A program made the position numbers and the translations under genes. The notes beneath the pieces were generated by a model. That model worked only from the letters and a program-made list of their open reading frames with translations. It was not told the DNA's origin and searched no databases. A DNA stretch of 64,000 bases from an uncultured Bacteroides sp. (GTDB taxonomy: Bacteria; Bacteroidota; Bacteroidia; Bacteroidales; Bacteroidaceae), in assembly GCF_963676325.1 (NCBI RefSeq), contig NZ_OY781099.1, positions 1,798,001 to 1,862,000 on the forward strand, written 5' to 3'. This document shows positions 50,682 to 61,300 of the stretch, in pieces. Position 1 is the first letter of the stretch, and each line of letters begins with the position of its first letter.

Positions 50682-53180
50682 TTACTGGTTATTCGTTTTT
50701 ATTTCTTCTTCCTGATTCTCTCCGTTCTTTATATCATCGTTTGTAATTCCCTTTTTAGCTTTCTTTGTGGCCGATGTTTTCATTGTTCCAAAGCGGTAAG
50801 ATACACTTATTCTGAAGTCGCGGGCATTGATATAATTTATATTCTTCATAGAAAAAGCCTTGTCATCTGTTGTACTAGTGTATTTCTTTGTTTTCCAGAA
50901 CGGATCTATGCAAGAGAGTGAAACCGACAGTTTCTTTTGCATAAAGTCTTTGCTGATGGAGACACTGGTGTAATAGAACGCCGACGACTTACCCTGCAGA
51001 TTAATTCTTGGTGCAAAGTAATTTCCATTCAGATTCAAACGATAGTCATTGGGGAGCGTGTACTGAATAGCTGTATATCCATTGTAGAAGAAACCATTGG
51101 TACTAAGTGCTCCAGTGGACTGGGTTGCGTCACTTTTCATGTTTACATAATTAACGCTACCGTTTAATATAATATTCAGATTGGTTGTGGCCTTCCAGTT
51201 TCCGTACAGAGAGAAGTTTGTTCGCTGACTGTGGCCAATATTATCATAAGTAGTTCGGCTCACATTAGGTTTCTCGGGATCTATAAAAGTGTAACTCTCT
51301 ATTCCGTTATTAACAAAGCTGTAGCTTAAACTGACATTGAAATTTAATTTCGGCAAGAATTTACTGTAGTTCAGATTCAAGTTATTGCTCTTCTCAGGAT
51401 TCAGTTTCGGGTTACCGTAACTAATGTTCTGCGGGTCGGTGTTGTTTACGTACGGATTTAAGTTCCGGATACCCGGACGGCGAATACGCATTGTATAACC
51501 AAAACGGATTTGCTCTATCTGGCTCAGCATATAAGAAACAGTAACCGAGGGCACTATGTTAGAATATCTCGTGCTAAAGTTCATATCAGGAGATATACGG
51601 TATTTTACATTCTGTGAAGTCCGTTCTCCGCGCAACCCCAGTTTATACTGAAACTTGTTTACCTTGATGTCGTAGCTAAGATATGCCGAATAAATGTTCT
51701 GTGTATGCTTAAAATCGCTTGATGGATCAATCACTATTGTATCGTTCTGCCAGCGATCTGTTTCGCTGTTATTCTTGCGAAGGATGTATTTTACGCCCAC
51801 TTCCAGCTTCTGTCCTTTACTTATGGGACGTGTATAATCTACCTGTGCAGTATGTTCATTTGTTGAGGCCTTATTTACGTTGTACTGAGTGCGTGCCAAT
51901 ATCAATGGTACGGCGCCCGAGAGATTCTCGAGCAAGGTATTGCTTTTGGTATCATTCGGATTATTCTCAAACTTGTAAGAGATAGTCAGCAGTTCATCTT
52001 TAAGATGGGTAGAGCGCTGATAATCCACACTCATATCTGTTGAGCCAAATGTTCTGGTAGACCAGCTGTTTCTGTCATAACTGTAAAAAGGAGTACGGTC
52101 TGCCGCTTTTACATCCACCTGATAATCTGAAAGGTTGGTCATCTTACCATTAAATCTGTCTACTGAGAGACTGATTAAGTTCAGCGAATCAATCTCATAA
52201 CTTGCTTCAATAGTACCAAACTGAAAAGGACCTTTGTTCTTTGAACGTCCATTCTGAGTCATGTATTTCTCAGTGCTGCTCATATTATTTGTCCTTTCCA
52301 GATAAGAGTCATTGTAAGGCGAATTAAGGTAGTTATAATTGAAATTTCCGGTGATACCAAACTTTCCCTTCTTCAAAGAGACATAAGCCCCGCCACCTGA
52401 ACGGCCCAGTGCACTGGCATTGCCACGAATCGTTGCAGTGTATCCGTCAAAACCACTCTTGGCAGTTATTATATTAATAATTCCGCCTACACCTTCGGCA
52501 TCGTACTTGGCGCCAGGATCGGTAATTACTTCCACACTCTTGATGCTATTGGCCGGCATGCTCTTCAGCACATCGCTCGGATTATTACTTATTATATTGG
52601 AAGGTTTCCCGTTCAGGTAAATTTTAAAGTCGGATGATCCCTTTAGTTGAATATTGTCTTCATTATCTACTGTAATCATAGGCACTTTCCGAAGCATATC
52701 CAAAGTATTGCTTGTCTTAGACTCCGGGTCATTTTCTATGCTGTAAGTCAATTTATCAATATCTACCTTAACTAAAGGTTTCTGTGCCACAACAACAACC
52801 TCTTTTAACAGTGCAGAGGTCTCCGCCATATAGATTTTGCCCAGAGAAACTACTTTCTGATTATCGGTAAGAGTAAACCGTTTTACTGCCGGTTTCATGC
52901 CGACAAACTGTACCGAGACACTATAACTACCGGGAGAAGCATTAAAAGACGCAGTGAAATTACCGTTATTATCGCTCACCACCACCTTTATAGGATTCTG
53001 GGGAAGGCGTGCTAATGCAATACTTAGGGTTGCATATTGTACACTCTGATTGGAAATAGAGTCAACCACCGTTCCTTTAACTGTATAAGCTGATAAAGAT
53101 TCAGTCTTTCTTGGATTACCCTGTGCAAAGCAACTTAGTACGGAAAACAACAGGAGAAGAAACAAATAAATAGTTTTCAT
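50682..53180 (-). CDS. Outer-membrane beta-barrel protein, TonB-receptor-like
   Basis: 832 residues with a signal peptide (to about 20, SCFAQ). A CarboxypepD_reg-like domain (about 33-115, TVKGTVVDSISNQSVQYATLSI) is followed by a plug-like domain (LDMLRKVPMITVDNEDNIQLKG, DVLKSMPANSIKSVEVITDPGAKYDAEGVGGIINI) and a barrel that covers the rest. This matches the outer membrane beta-barrel family related to, but distinct from, SusC; there is no SusD next to it. Substrate unknown. The C-terminal tail after the last barrel strand (ISVSYRFGTMKT) is charged and probably periplasmic. Confidence 0.87.
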   Translation of the reverse strand: MKTIYLFLLLLFSVLSCFAQGNPRKTESLSAYTVKGTVVDSISNQSVQYATLSIALARLPQNPIKVVVSDNNGNFTASFNASPGSYSVSVQFVGMKPAVKRFTLTDNQKVVSLGKIYMAETSALLKEVVVVAQKPLVKVDIDKLTYSIENDPESKTSNTLDMLRKVPMITVDNEDNIQLKGSSDFKIYLNGKPSNIISNNPSDVLKSMPANSIKSVEVITDPGAKYDAEGVGGIINIITAKSGFDGYTATIRGNASALGRSGGGAYVSLKKGKFGITGNFNYNYLNSPYNDSYLERTNNMSSTEKYMTQNGRSKNKGPFQFGTIEASYEIDSLNLISLSVDRFNGKMTNLSDYQVDVKAADRTPFYSYDRNSWSTRTFGSTDMSVDYQRSTHLKDELLTISYKFENNPNDTKSNTLLENLSGAVPLILARTQYNVNKASTNEHTAQVDYTRPISKGQKLEVGVKYILRKNNSETDRWQNDTIVIDPSSDFKHTQNIYSAYLSYDIKVNKFQYKLGLRGERTSQNVKYRISPDMNFSTRYSNIVPSVTVSYMLSQIEQIRFGYTMRIRRPGIRNLNPYVNNTDPQNISYGNPKLNPEKSNNLNLNYSKFLPKLNFNVSLSYSFVNNGIESYTFIDPEKPNVSRTTYDNIGHSQRTNFSLYGNWKATTNLNIILNGSVNYVNMKSDATQSTGALSTNGFFYNGYTAIQYTLPNDYRLNLNGNYFAPRINLQGKSSAFYYTSVSISKDFMQKKLSVSLSCIDPFWKTKKYTSTTDDKAFSMKNINYINARDFRISVSYRFGTMKTSATKKAKKGITNDDIKNGENQEEEIKTNNQ

Positions 53181-53540
53181 ATATCATAGTGTTATGTACT
53201 ACTAACCACTAATATATAACAGTTAATAGAATGGTTTGTTTTGTCTTTGCTCCTTGCTTTATTTCTTTTTAAAGGTTAGTCTGTTCATTGATAATCTGTG
53301 ATAAATGGTTCTAAAAAAGATATTTTTAGCTTTAGTCACAAGCTTTGAATAGTGATTACCGGCTATGTTATTATTTGTATGAATATTAAGAACTCTTCCT
53401 GTAACTAATAAATTGGTAATAATAGCAAACAAGATGGTGTATATAATTGTTTTTTTTACTAATTTTGCAACTGTAAAGATTGCAGATGAGCTGAATTTTA
53501 CCCGTATGAAAGAATAATAGGTTAGTAAATCAATAGGGAA
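53181..53540. other. Divergent intergenic region
   Basis: 360 AT-rich bases between the minus-strand barrel gene and the next plus-strand gene. A TAATTTTG box at 53460-53467 may serve the plus gene. Nothing else was recognised. Confidence 0.5.
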
Positions 53541-53903
53541 ATGGAAAAAGGTATAACAAAAAAATCGTTGCTCAAGCTCAATAGATTTGATGCCAGCTGG
53601 CGTATGGATACAGAAGGTTATCGTCGTTTTATGAAACATGTATGCCATTACTTTGACGTATGCAAAAACATCTCGGAACTGATATCAGGAAAAGTTCTAT
53701 ATGCTGAAATTGACGAAGAAGATTTAGTGGCCGTTTGTTTCTTCTTCGGAGCTTTTAAACCAGATAATGATACATTAATGTTAACCGAATATTCTCCTCC
53801 TGCGTTTGAAATGTCTTGGGGAAACTCTTTTATTCTTCGTGTCTGTGTAGAAAACGAAGAGAATGGTTTACACTTTGTTCCTATACGGATGTCAATTAAA
53901 TAA
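53541..53903 (+). CDS. Hypothetical protein
   Basis: 120 residues, no signal peptide, no membrane segment, no recognised family. The first half is basic and helical (KSLLKLNRFDASWRMD); the second is acidic and strand-like (KVLYAEIDEEDLVAVCFFFG, FILRVCVENEENG). It is a single gene with its own terminator, placed between an outer-membrane barrel gene and a nitroreductase. Codon use and the possible promoter at 53460 support it as real. Confidence 0.6.
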   Translation: MEKGITKKSLLKLNRFDASWRMDTEGYRRFMKHVCHYFDVCKNISELISGKVLYAEIDEEDLVAVCFFFGAFKPDNDTLMLTEYSPPAFEMSWGNSFILRVCVENEENGLHFVPIRMSIK

Positions 53904-53982
53904 CTTTTCTTTCTATTCCAGCTTTTGAAGACAGCTTCTAAAATTTGTATTATTGCTATTAAGCAATAAACATTTTTTCTTT

Positions 53983-54006
53983 TGCGGCTAAGGCCGCATC
54001 TTTTTT
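53983..54006 (+). terminator. Terminator after the hypothetical gene
   Basis: TGCGGC pairs with GCCGCA around TAAG, then TCTTTTTT. Confidence 0.85.
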
Positions 54007-54092
54007 AAATAATCATATAAAGTTTATTACTTTGTTTCATTATATACAATATATTACATATATTTGTAAGATATTATCAAAGATATAAATAC

Positions 54093-55067
54093 GTGAAAGA
54101 ATTTACAACGATGGTGGAATATGCAATCAAAGCACCATCAGGACATAACACACAACCATGGAAGTTTAAGATAGCTGATGAAGCTATTGAGGTTTATCCA
54201 GACTTTAGCCGTTCATTACCAGTAGCTGATAACGATCATAGAGCATTATATATAAGTGTGGGTGCTGCAACGGAAAATCTTTGCATAGCTGCCCATGAAT
54301 TGGGTTATGAGTCGTATGTAAGTATTCTTACTGATGATGAGGGTAAATATTATGTTCATATTGATCTGCAGGTGGTGGAGAAGCTGTACACTGATCCCCT
54401 TTTTATGCAGATACCTAAAAGACAGACAAACCGAAAGGTGTACACAGGCTGGCATTTAGCTGATGATACAATCGAAGTGTTGAAAAGAGTTTCGCTTGAG
54501 AATGATGTTCATACTTACTTTTATAAGAATGGTGAAGAAGAATTCAACCAGCTCAGAGAATTCGTTTATCGGGGGAATGAGATTCTGATGAATAATAACG
54601 ATTTTAAGGACGAATTAATAAAATGGTCTCGCTTGAAAAAGAAACAGGTGGTAGTGAATAGAGATGGGCTCACTTATGCAGCAATGGATTCACTTTCTGT
54701 GCCGGAATGGATAAGGAAACCGATTCTAAAGCTACAGTTAAATACTAAGACCCAAAATAAACTGGATCAAAAAAAGATAGATTCTTCATCTCACCTGGTA
54801 CTTTTTACTACAAGCAACAATACTCCTGAGGGGTGGATTGCCATGGGACGCTCTTTGGAACGTTTTCTTCTTGAAACTACACTACTGGGAGTGGCCGATG
54901 CTTTCTTAAATCAGCCTTGTAAAATAAATGTTCTGGCTGAAGAGATGAGGACTAAGTTAGATATAAACGGAGAATATCCCACATTGCTAATGCGCATAGG
55001 GCATGCCTCACCTATGCCATACTCACCAAGAAAAGAGATTAATGAGGTAACAATTATGCAGAACTAA
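54093..55067 (+). CDS. Acg-like nitroreductase family protein
   Basis: 324 residues from a GTG at 54093; an ATG six codons later (54111) is the alternative. The N-terminal MVEYAIKAPSGHNTQPWKF matches the FMN-binding start of the Acg group, which is longer than classical nitroreductases because of an extra internal half (here KRQTNRKVYTGW through SSHLVLFTT). RSLERFLLETTLLGVADAFLNQP is the second conserved region. Function in this group is uncertain; some members bind FMN without clear reductase activity. A TATATTTG box (54059-54066) precedes it. Confidence 0.78.
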   Translation: MKEFTTMVEYAIKAPSGHNTQPWKFKIADEAIEVYPDFSRSLPVADNDHRALYISVGAATENLCIAAHELGYESYVSILTDDEGKYYVHIDLQVVEKLYTDPLFMQIPKRQTNRKVYTGWHLADDTIEVLKRVSLENDVHTYFYKNGEEEFNQLREFVYRGNEILMNNNDFKDELIKWSRLKKKQVVVNRDGLTYAAMDSLSVPEWIRKPILKLQLNTKTQNKLDQKKIDSSSHLVLFTTSNNTPEGWIAMGRSLERFLLETTLLGVADAFLNQPCKINVLAEEMRTKLDINGEYPTLLMRIGHASPMPYSPRKEINEVTIMQN

Positions 55068-55098
55068 TTTGATTTGATAATTCTAATTAATACATTTG
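55068..55098 (+). promoter_or_regulatory. Promoter of the propeller/LuxR-type regulator
   Basis: TTTG (55068-55071), a 19-base spacer, then TACATTTG (55091-55098). The -33 box abuts the stop codon of the preceding gene. Confidence 0.75.
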
Positions 55099-55140
55099 TG
55101 TTGTCGGATACGTTTATAAGCCTTAAATTAATCCAAATAC

Positions 55141-58041
55141 ATGAAATCGATAACACAAAATCTGAATAGATATTTCTTATTCTTAGTTCTATCCTTATTC
55201 CCTTTAACCCGACTCTCAGCAAGTTGGAATAATTTTATTATCAATTACAAAAAGGGGGTTTATGGTAAAGGTTCGCAAACCTGGCAAGTTGCTTCTTATA
55301 ATAACAACTGGGTTTACTTTGCTAATAAAAATGGACTGTTGCAATTTGACGGCAGTGACTGGGGAGTGTTTCCTTTAAATAATGGTTCGGATGTGCGTTC
55401 GGTCTTTCCTTCCCGCACTCGTAACAGAATCTATGTGGGAGGTATTAATGAGTACGGCTATTTTGAACCAGATAAGCGTGGAAAACTGATTTATCATTGT
55501 ATGTCGGATTCTGTGAGATATTCACTACGTTCAATAGGTAATATCTGGCGGATTCATGAAAATGATAATATCCTTTATTTACAGGCAGACGGAGCCGTAC
55601 TTAAATGTCTCAACGGGAAATATACATTAATATCTGCAAATAGTAAAATTGATTGCTCGAGTCTTGTCAATGGCATTTTATATATTGGTACGAACCGTGG
55701 AGTTCAGATACTTATTGGCAATACTTTTTTTCCTTTACCTGGTGCAGAAGAGCTTAATTCAAAAAGAATACGTGGAATTATTCCCCATAAAAAAGGAGTT
55801 ATTATTGCTACAGCTTACGATGGCCTTTATTATTGGGACGGAAAGATTCTCTCTCCATTTATTACCGGAGTAGAGAAATTTATGTCGCAGAATGAAATAT
55901 TCTCCGTAGCATCTTCTAAAAATCAGATAGCACTTGGTACCGTACACATGGGCCTGATTATTCTTAATAAGAGCACAATGCAGGTGAAGTATTTCAATGA
56001 GAACAACGGACTTCAAAACAATACGGTGCTTTCTCTTGGATTTGATAGTCGCGAGAATCTTTGGGCGGGGCTCGACAATGGGATTGATTATATCTGCCTG
56101 AATTCTCCTTTGTCAAATCTTTACTCTTATCCATATTCTTATGGAGCCGGATATTCGGCCATTCTTTCAGGATCATTTCTTTATCTTGGAACCAATCGGG
56201 GACTTTATTACACTCATTATCCCATCTCATTGAATGATAAACCACTTGATATTCGTCATGTTCCTCAATCTAGTGGACAGGTATGGGATTTATGCCGGGT
56301 GGGTAATGATATTTTTTGTTTGCACGACAGAGGCGTTTTCTGGGTGAAAGGTGAAACCATGAAAAGGATTGGATCTATATCCGGAGTTTGGAATTGCAAA
56401 ATAATGGGGAATAATCCGGATAAAGTGTTGTTAGGCTTGTATGATGGCATTTACCTGATGCAAAAGGAAAAAGGTGAGTGGAAGCTGAAAAAAAGGATGG
56501 AGGGGATGAATGATTCTGCGGAAAATTTTGAGTTTGAATCTGACAATGTAATATGGCTGCATAACAATGACAACGGATTGATTCGCTTTGAAATTGATGC
56601 ATCTAATTTCCGGGTGAAGAGGACTAAGTTCTACGGAAAGAATAAAGGATTACCTTCTAATAAAAATGTATATGTAAATAAGGTGAACGGCATTATCTAT
56701 TTTACTACTTCAAAGGGAATCTACAGATATAATCAGGCAAGAGACGTAATAGAGATTTGTCCTGAGATGAACAATATGTTGAATGGAACAAAATCTTACC
56801 TTAAACTTTATGAGTATGGAAATCACCTGTTGAGTTTAAGTAACAGTGGAATAAATGTTGCTAGTTTGGATACATATAAAAAAGGAGGAGAGGGCAATTT
56901 TTATTCCATTGAAAATCCTTCCATTGAACTAGTAAAAGGATTCGAGAAATTGATTCCTATTTCTGATTCTCAGATAATAATTCCTAATGATTATGGTTTT
57001 GCATTACTAAAAACTCCCACAAGAAAGTTACCTAGTGAACGTTCTGCTGTACATATACGTTCCGTTTATCTCTCATATCCCAGTGATAGTTTAATATATT
57101 CAGATAACTTTCTTGGGAAGAATTATGTGCCGGAAATTTCATATCAAAGAAATTCTATCCGGTTTGAGTATGATTTGTTTTCCTTTACGCATGGAGAGGA
57201 AGTTAGTTTTCGCTATCGGTTTAAGGATCAGAAAGAGTGGTCGGATTATACCTCCTCGTTAACTAAAGAATATAGTAATTTGGATGAAGGCGAGCATACG
57301 TTTCAGGTTGAAGCGATTTTTGCTGATGGAACAACTTCTGTTGATGAGTTTACGTTTGTGATATTGCCTCCCTGGTATAGATCATCTATTGCCTATATAT
57401 TCTATTCCATTCTTCTTTTCTGTTTTCTTTGGTACGTTTACAGATGGGATGATTTAAGAATGAAACGCAAAAAGCAACAGGCTGTTTTTGAAAAAGACAA
57501 GGAACTTTTCTTAAGAGAAAAAGAATTTGAAAAGGAAAATGCCCGGAAAGAGCATCAGATTATGGAGCTGGAAAATGAAAAGCTGGAGTATGATCTTCAG
57601 CATAAAAGCCAGGAAATGGCAAATCTGATGATAAACTTTGTCCGGAAGAATGAAATGCTCACTGAAATAAAGCAGGAATTATTCAAAGTAATATCTACAT
57701 TGAAAGGAGAGGGAGCAAAACAGTCGAAGCAGATGCTGATGGTTGTGAATGGTAAAATTGATTCGAATATACAGTCTGACGAGGTATTGAAACGTATAGA
57801 AGAACAGTTTGACCTAATACATAATAATTTTATGAAACGTTTGAGCGAAAAGCACCCTGATCTTTCTGCCAACGAAAGAATGATGTGTGCATATCTCAAA
57901 ATGAATCTTTCTTCCAAAGAGATTGCTCCTCTTTTAAATATCTCCCTCAGAGGAGTTGAAACCATACGCTACCGTCTTAGAAAGAAATTTGATCTGGATA
58001 GAGATGAGAGCTTAACAGACTACTTAGCCAATAAACTTTAA
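55141..58041 (+). CDS. Membrane-spanning sensor/transcription factor (propeller, Y_Y_Y, LuxR-type HTH)
   Basis: 966 residues. After a signal peptide or first span (about 10-27) come two-component-regulator propeller repeats (about 40-650; for example LWAGLDNGIDYI), a Y_Y_Y-like domain near 690 (FRYRFKDQKEW), a membrane span near 748-768, a cytoplasmic coiled coil (770-870), and a LuxR/GerE-like helix-turn-helix near 905-955 (LSSKEIAPLLNISLRGVETIRYRLRKKF). There is no histidine kinase or receiver domain. It probably senses a glycan in the periplasm and acts directly on DNA, controlling the SusC/SusD genes that begin 270 bases downstream. Confidence 0.88.
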   Translation: MKSITQNLNRYFLFLVLSLFPLTRLSASWNNFIINYKKGVYGKGSQTWQVASYNNNWVYFANKNGLLQFDGSDWGVFPLNNGSDVRSVFPSRTRNRIYVGGINEYGYFEPDKRGKLIYHCMSDSVRYSLRSIGNIWRIHENDNILYLQADGAVLKCLNGKYTLISANSKIDCSSLVNGILYIGTNRGVQILIGNTFFPLPGAEELNSKRIRGIIPHKKGVIIATAYDGLYYWDGKILSPFITGVEKFMSQNEIFSVASSKNQIALGTVHMGLIILNKSTMQVKYFNENNGLQNNTVLSLGFDSRENLWAGLDNGIDYICLNSPLSNLYSYPYSYGAGYSAILSGSFLYLGTNRGLYYTHYPISLNDKPLDIRHVPQSSGQVWDLCRVGNDIFCLHDRGVFWVKGETMKRIGSISGVWNCKIMGNNPDKVLLGLYDGIYLMQKEKGEWKLKKRMEGMNDSAENFEFESDNVIWLHNNDNGLIRFEIDASNFRVKRTKFYGKNKGLPSNKNVYVNKVNGIIYFTTSKGIYRYNQARDVIEICPEMNNMLNGTKSYLKLYEYGNHLLSLSNSGINVASLDTYKKGGEGNFYSIENPSIELVKGFEKLIPISDSQIIIPNDYGFALLKTPTRKLPSERSAVHIRSVYLSYPSDSLIYSDNFLGKNYVPEISYQRNSIRFEYDLFSFTHGEEVSFRYRFKDQKEWSDYTSSLTKEYSNLDEGEHTFQVEAIFADGTTSVDEFTFVILPPWYRSSIAYIFYSILLFCFLWYVYRWDDLRMKRKKQQAVFEKDKELFLREKEFEKENARKEHQIMELENEKLEYDLQHKSQEMANLMINFVRKNEMLTEIKQELFKVISTLKGEGAKQSKQMLMVVNGKIDSNIQSDEVLKRIEEQFDLIHNNFMKRLSEKHPDLSANERMMCAYLKMNLSSKEIAPLLNISLRGVETIRYRLRKKFDLDRDESLTDYLANKL

Positions 58042-58074
58042 GTACTTTTCGTATCATTCTATCTTATATTGTTC

Positions 58075-58112
58075 CGGCTCGATTTTTAATCGGGCCGTTA
58101 ATGCTTTTTTTT
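58075..58112 (+). terminator. Terminator after the regulator gene
   Basis: CGGCTCGAT pairs with ATCGGGCCG (one G-T) around TTTTTA, and a T8 run follows a few bases later. It separates the regulator from the susC operon. Confidence 0.8.
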
Positions 58113-58265
58113 GTTTTAAGAAACATGACGAAATGAATGTGCGTATGCTTATTGCTCTGAATATCAGCTTTATATATTATTTTGACGAGTTGCTGACGTA
58201 TTTATATATTTTGATTGACGTAATAATGAATAGGTGAAAATAATTTAAATTAAACGCTTATTAAC

Positions 58266-58273
58266 TATGTTTG
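58266..58273 (+). promoter_or_regulatory. Probable -7 element of the susCD operon
   Basis: TATGTTTG matches TAnnTTTG and lies 36 bases before the susC-like ATG; no clear TTTG lies 19-21 bases upstream, which would suit an activated promoter. Confidence 0.5.
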
Positions 58274-58308
58274 CACTGTTCAAATAGTTAATCTTAATTA
58301 TAATACTT

Positions 58309-61300
58309 ATGAAAAAGTTATTATCATTTCTATTTTTATTTTGTTTCACCCTAACTGTATTTTCACAGAATATACAGATTAAAGGTGTAGTCCTGGCGGG
58401 GGAAGATAATTCGCCGTTAATAGGAGTTAATGTGGCAGTGAAAGGTACCACAAATGGTGTTATAACCGACCTGAATGGACAGTTTACACTTTCCATTCCA
58501 CTAAAAAGCACTTTAGTAGTATCTTATGTTGGTTATAAACAGCAACAAGTTGTGGTGACTGATGCTAAACCTTTAAGCATTATCTTGATTGAAGATTCAA
58601 AGACTCTTGACGAGGTAGTGGTTGTAGGTTATGGAGTTCAGAAAAAAAGTGTGGTAACTGCTGCAATTAGTAAAGTTACCGCTCAGGATTTAGAGAAGAC
58701 TTCTCCTACACGTGTTGAAGACGCATTAAAAGGAAAAGTGTCTGGTGTACAAATTACTAAAAGTTCCGGACAGCCAGGGGCTGACTCTAAAGTAAGGATT
58801 CGTGGTATTGGTACCGTTAATAACAGTGACCCTCTTTATATTGTAGATGGTATGCCGGTTGATGGTGGTATTGATTATCTGAATCCGGTGGATATTCAAT
58901 CTGTGGAGATTCTGAAAGATGCGGCTTCTGCTGCAATTTATGGTGCTCGTGCTGCCAATGGTGTTATCCTTGTAACAACAAAATCAGGACTTTCAGGAAA
59001 AACTACTATTAATTATGATGTTTCTTATGGCTGGCAAAATCCATGGAAGAAGAAATCTATATTGAATGCTACTGAGTATATGACTGTTATGAATGAAGCA
59101 GCTATAAATGATGGTAATTCTCCTAAGTATACTTCTGATCAGATTAAGAATGCAGGTATAGGTACAGATTGGCAGGATAAGACATTTAATTATGATGCTC
59201 CGGTTCAAAGTCATCAGATTAGTGTTAATGGTGGAACTGATAAAGTTACCTATTTCTTATCTTTAGGATATTTTGATCAGGAAGGTATTGTTGGCGGTAA
59301 CTATGGTAAATCAAACTTTAACCGTTGGAGTCTTCGTGCTAATAACACATATAATATCTATGAAACCAACGAACGTAAATTCCTTAATAAGGTAAAAGTC
59401 GGAATCAATTTAGGCTATTCAAGAGCAAATTCAACTGGCATTGAAACTAATTCAGAATATGGTTCAATATTAGGTAGTGCCTTGGCTTTTGATCCAACTG
59501 TACCTGTTTATGCAACAGATCCTGCTGCAGTATTAGCACTTCATCCTTATGCTGTGAAAGATAAAGATGGTAACGTATTCTCAACTCCTCCAAGTGGATT
59601 TCAGGAAATTGCTAATCCGGTAGCAATGCTTAATTCTCCTACATTAGGAAGAGGAAACTCCGATAAGTTTGTATCTACATTCTGGGGAGAAATCAATGTT
59701 CTCAATGGATTGAAATTTAAGTCAAGTTTTGGCGTTGACCTTGCTTTCTGGGGTAACGATGGATATACATTCCCTTACTTCCTCGCAACTCAGGGAAAAG
59801 ACATAAGCCAAAGTTCTGTTTATTCAAATATGCATCGTGGATATACCTGGCAGGTGGAAAATACGCTGACATATACCAAGACATTTGCAGAGAAGCACAA
59901 TCTTACGTTATTAGTTGGACAATCTGCAAAAGAATATAAAGTTCGCGAACTTTATGGAGATGATTATGATTTGTTAGAGACTGATCCAAGCAAAGCAAAT
60001 ATTGATTACGCTATTGCTGACAGAGAGAAAGAAAGAGTAGCAGGGGGAACAGGTGGATTTTCATCCTTAACGCTGGCTTCCTACTTTGGTCGTCTGGATT
60101 ATAACTTTGATGAACGATATATGTTCCAGGCAACTGTTCGTCGTGATGGATCATCAAATTTTGGGCCAAGTAATAAATGGGGTATTTTCCCTTCTTTTTC
60201 TGTTGGTTGGAACGTAACAAATGAAGCGTTTATGGAAAATCGTCCTGAATGGTTCAATAATTTGAAATTACGCGGTAGCTGGGGTAAGAATGGTAACGAG
60301 AGAATCGGACAGTTCAGATATACTAGTTTGATGGACGGTGGACAAAACTATTATTTTGGTTCAGGAGATGCTTCTACTATGCAATATGGTAGCAGTCCTT
60401 CAAAAATTTCTAATCCTGATGTAAAATGGGAAGAATCAGAACAGATAGATTTAGGTTTTGAATCCAGATTCATTAATAACTCGCTTACTTTTGGTTTTGA
60501 CTATTTCAAGAAGAAAACAAACGGTATGTTAATGGATCAACCTATCCCGGCATATGTAGGTAAAGGTGCTCCGATAGCTAATGCCGGTGATATGGAAAAC
60601 TGGGGATTGGAATTTGAAACTGGTTACAAACTTAAGGTAAACGATTTTATTTTTAATGTTCAGGCAAATGCTTCTTATTTACAGAATAAACTGATTAAAC
60701 TTGGTAATGCCAGTGGTGAAGCAATTTATGAAGATGCTGGTGCTTCGGGTGTAGGTAGTTATGTAAAAGGTAAGAACGGCGAAGTTTATCCTTATTTCTA
60801 TGGATTTAAAACGAATGGTTTAATTCAGAACCAGCAACAAGCAGATGAATATAATGCTAAATATGGCGAGAAAGCTCAACCGGGTGATGTTATTTTCCAG
60901 GATATTGCTGGAGCTGTAGATGCAAACGGTAAAGCAATTCCTGATGGATTGATTACTGATGCTGATAAAACAAAAATTGGTAAAGGAATGCCCGACTGGA
61001 CTTTTGGTCTTACACTTGGTGCTGAATGGAAAGGATTTGATGTAAATATCTTCTTCCAGGGAACACAAGGAAATGACATCTTTGATTTTGCACAACGTGG
61101 TGATATCACAGCAATGAACCGTCCGTCATGGATACTTGACCGTTGGATTGGTGAAGGCACATCGAATAAGATTCCTCGTATGACTGCTGTAAATCCTAAT
61201 CGTAACTGGCGTTCTTCAGATCTTTATATTAAAGATGGCTCATATGTTCGTTTGAAAGTGATGCAATTGGGTTATACCTTGCCACGCAATCTGACTAAAA

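Noticed and set aside
50655..50921. Plus-strand frame overlapping the end of the barrel gene
   Set aside because: It lies mostly antisense to coding sequence, and its hydrophobic, Cys/Phe-rich product looks like a shadow translation.
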